Positions 62,597-64,000 of a DNA stretch of 64,000 nucleotides are shown here, one piece after another; the first letter of the stretch is position 1; the number at the start of each line of letters is the position of its first letter. The position numbers and the translations under genes were made by a program. The notes under the pieces are model-generated. The model was given only the letters and a program-made list of their open reading frames with translations. It did not search any database and was not told the origin of the DNA. Source of the stretch: Croceivirga radicis (lineage in GTDB: Bacteria > Bacteroidota > Bacteroidia > Flavobacteriales > Flavobacteriaceae); the NCBI RefSeq assembly GCF_002072105.2, contig NZ_MTBC01000007.1:124001-188000 (forward strand), given 5' to 3'.

Positions 62597-63424
62597 ATGA
62601 AATTAGTAAAAGAGCTACCTATATCTATTGCCAAAACCGGTTACTTATCATTTAAGTCATTTTCTAGTAAAGACTTAAAGAAAAAAGAGCAGGTGCCGGT
62701 AATTGTTTCATTAACATCTATTCCTTCTAGATTGGGAAGTCTACATTTAGTAATAAAAAGTATTCTTGACCAGACCAAAATGCCTTCTAAGATTATAGTA
62801 TGGCTCAACAGCGACTTAAAACAAAGTATTCCCAAATCCCTTAAAAACCTTGAAAACGAGTATTTTGAAATTGCATTTTCAAATTTAAACTGCTCCCATA
62901 GAAAATTAATACATACGTTAGAAAAACACCCAAACGAGATTATTGTAACTGTAGATGATGATTTTATGTACAGGTCTAATTTTATAGAATTAATCTACCA
63001 ATGCCATTTAAAAAATCCTGAAGTAATCCTGGGGAACCATTGTGTTAATTTAAATTATGATGATAAGGGAAATGTTCTTCCCTATAAAACATGGAGACAA
63101 AATAGTGCAATTAATAGCAAAGCTAAAGTACCTGTAGGAGCTTGGGGCGTACTTTACCCGCCTAATAGTTTACATGCAGATGTGCTAAACGTAGATAAAT
63201 TTTTAGAATTGACCCCTAAAGCAGACGACTTGTGGTTTAAAGCTATGGCCTTAAAAAATGGCACCTTATCCTTAGAAACTACTGTAAAACCCAAAGAACC
63301 AATCCCAATTGCCAATACCCAAAGAGTGTCTTTAAAGAAGGTAAATTTGGGCCAAGACCTAAATACCAAACAATGGAATGCATTGGAAAAAGAATATAGT
63401 TTAAAGCGTTTGATTCTTGATTAG
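62597..63424 (+). CDS. Putative GT-A glycosyltransferase
   Basis: A 275-residue cytoplasmic protein. VPVIVSLTSIPSRLGSLHLV, ILDQTKMPSKIIVWL and EIIVTVDDDFMYRSNFIEL are those of a GT-A family glycosyltransferase found in capsule and O-antigen clusters, with DDD as the metal site. TPKADDLWFKAMALKNG has the acidic catalytic-type segment. Its donor and acceptor are unknown. It lies in the glycan cluster and is followed by a weak hairpin. Confidence 0.78.
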   Translation: MKLVKELPISIAKTGYLSFKSFSSKDLKKKEQVPVIVSLTSIPSRLGSLHLVIKSILDQTKMPSKIIVWLNSDLKQSIPKSLKNLENEYFEIAFSNLNCSHRKLIHTLEKHPNEIIVTVDDDFMYRSNFIELIYQCHLKNPEVILGNHCVNLNYDDKGNVLPYKTWRQNSAINSKAKVPVGAWGVLYPPNSLHADVLNVDKFLELTPKADDLWFKAMALKNGTLSLETTVKPKEPIPIANTQRVSLKKVNLGQDLNTKQWNALEKEYSLKRLILD

Positions 63425-63440
63425 AAAATAGAACAAACCA

Positions 63441-63468
63441 AGGTAATCTTTAATTATTACCTATTTTT
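63441..63468 (+). terminator. Weak terminator-like hairpin
   Basis: AGGTAAT / ATTACCT (7 bp, 8-base loop) followed by ATTTTT, 17 bases after the glycosyltransferase stop. Confidence 0.5.
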
Positions 63469-63497
63469 ACCACATTACATGCATTTGCCCGCTTATT

Positions 63498-64000
63498 TTG
63501 AACAATAAGAAAAGAACATACGTAGCTACTACAATTTATCACCTTTACCTGTCTATATTACATCTTATAAAAGACGCTAATTATACGGAAACTTACGGGG
63601 AGAATTTGCTCTTTTTAATTGAAACCACACCTGGTATAGAAGTTTTGATACCTGCTTTAAAACAGCATTTTTTTAAAGAAGTACACATTCTGTCTAAAAA
63701 AAAGACGCATAAAAAAGAACTAGGAAAGTTCAATTATGGTCTAAGAAGAAAAAGTACATTAATTCCTTACTTAGAAAAGAAACATCCATGCCTTGCAAAT
63801 GAAAAAGCATTTATTTTAGCTTCTGATGTTTATCTATGTGAAACAGACTCCTCTAAAAGCTACTTTTATTATTTATGTGCCAATAAAGGCATGAGCATGA
63901 TAGAAGACGGCGCAAGAACATACATAAAAAACCATTCTAAAATAGAATACCTGTATAAAACCTTTTTAACCAATACACCACTGGCAGGAGGGTACAACAA
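63498..64000 (+). CDS. GT52/polysialyltransferase-like protein (N-terminal part)
   Basis: A frame open from the TTG at 63498 to the right edge (167 codons, no stop). No in-frame ATG precedes it before the strand loses coding character; the next ATG is deep inside. The protein reads KRTYVATTIYHLYLSILHLI, TYGENLLFLIETTPGIEVL and, near residue 135, GMSMIEDGARTYIKN. The pattern of an N-terminal YHLYLSI helix and a MIEDG strand is that of GT52 or polysialyltransferase-like enzymes of capsule and LOS loci. Family call is tentative; the rest is outside. Confidence 0.62.
   Translation, partial: MNNKKRTYVATTIYHLYLSILHLIKDANYTETYGENLLFLIETTPGIEVLIPALKQHFFKEVHILSKKKTHKKELGKFNYGLRRKSTLIPYLEKKHPCLANEKAFILASDVYLCETDSSKSYFYYLCANKGMSMIEDGARTYIKNHSKIEYLYKTFLTNTPLAGGYN

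Noticed and set aside
1-64000. Prophage, insertion sequence, toxin-antitoxin or defence island
   Set aside because: No transposase, integrase, phage structural gene, tRNA-linked att site or recognised defence domain was found; gene content is core chromosomal.

Overview
The window looks like ordinary chromosome of a marine-type member of the Flavobacteriaceae (Bacteroidota). Supporting signs are AT-rich DNA, promoters of the Bacteroidota type (TTG, about 17-21 bp, then TAnnTTTG), few Shine-Dalgarno sequences, and lineage-typical genes: a long SecA, a small DUF2795 protein, DUF6452/DUF6048/DUF5606 proteins, BshC, and M14 peptidases with a C-terminal extension. I see no rRNA, tRNA, CRISPR array, insertion sequence or prophage. 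The genus is not determined.

Layout. 1-5.9 kb: recQ (running off the left edge) faces a tight kpsF/kdsD-like, tatC, AhpD-like, lptB operon, which converges on pssA. 6-10.9 kb: a DUF4105 membrane protein, an ABC-F ATPase, a reduced methyltransferase-like protein, a 44-residue membrane protein, a PduO-type cobalamin adenosyltransferase and a DUF2795 protein. 11-19.5 kb: secA, a HisKA_2 histidine kinase, then a secreted M14 carboxypeptidase overlapping an amidohydrolase. 19.5-21.2 kb: two paralogous 75-residue exported proteins, a 42-residue membrane protein, repeated TTTACCG-type sequences, and an M23 peptidase. 21.3-25.8 kb: UPF0173 hydrolase, MsrA lipoprotein, a sigma factor/anti-sigma-like/coiled-coil envelope operon, and Ohr. 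26-33.5 kb: meaB, then two convergent groups that look like a lipid-linked sugar pathway (GtrB-like transferase, flippase-like protein, ArnT-like GT39, PAP2 phosphatase), plus a MATE transporter and MazG.

33.6-37.7 kb: an exported esterase, an SGNH hydrolase and a GH20 hexosaminidase, together suggesting breakdown of acylated or aminosugar glycans, followed by a lone NUMOD4/HNH-like protein. 37.7-45.7 kb: a DUF922 protein, OsmC, a LysM/periplasmic-binding-like fusion, guaA, pgmB, a PNPOx-like flavoprotein and bshC. 45.8-52.4 kb: a second M14 carboxypeptidase, a VOC gene interrupted by one in-frame TAA, a regulatory-domain protein, an S66 LD-carboxypeptidase with a twin-arginine signal, and rocD with a cysteine-rich insertion. 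52.5-58.4 kb: rlmD, DUF6452, DUF6048, a nitrilase-family amidase, DUF5606, def, ruvX and dapD. 58.4-64 kb: a surface-glycan cluster with UDP-galactopyranose mutase, several glycosyltransferases and a partial GT52/polysialyltransferase-like gene at the right edge.

Most of the window is housekeeping and envelope biology. The points most worth a second look are the nonsense codon in the VOC gene, the cysteine-free RQC region of RecQ, the Cys-rich insertion in RocD, the small exported protein locus with its repeated motif, four genes whose -7 box ends only 3-5 bases before the ATG, the sigma-factor/coiled-coil operon and the lone HNH-like protein. I did not find a clearly new multi-gene defence or mobile system.
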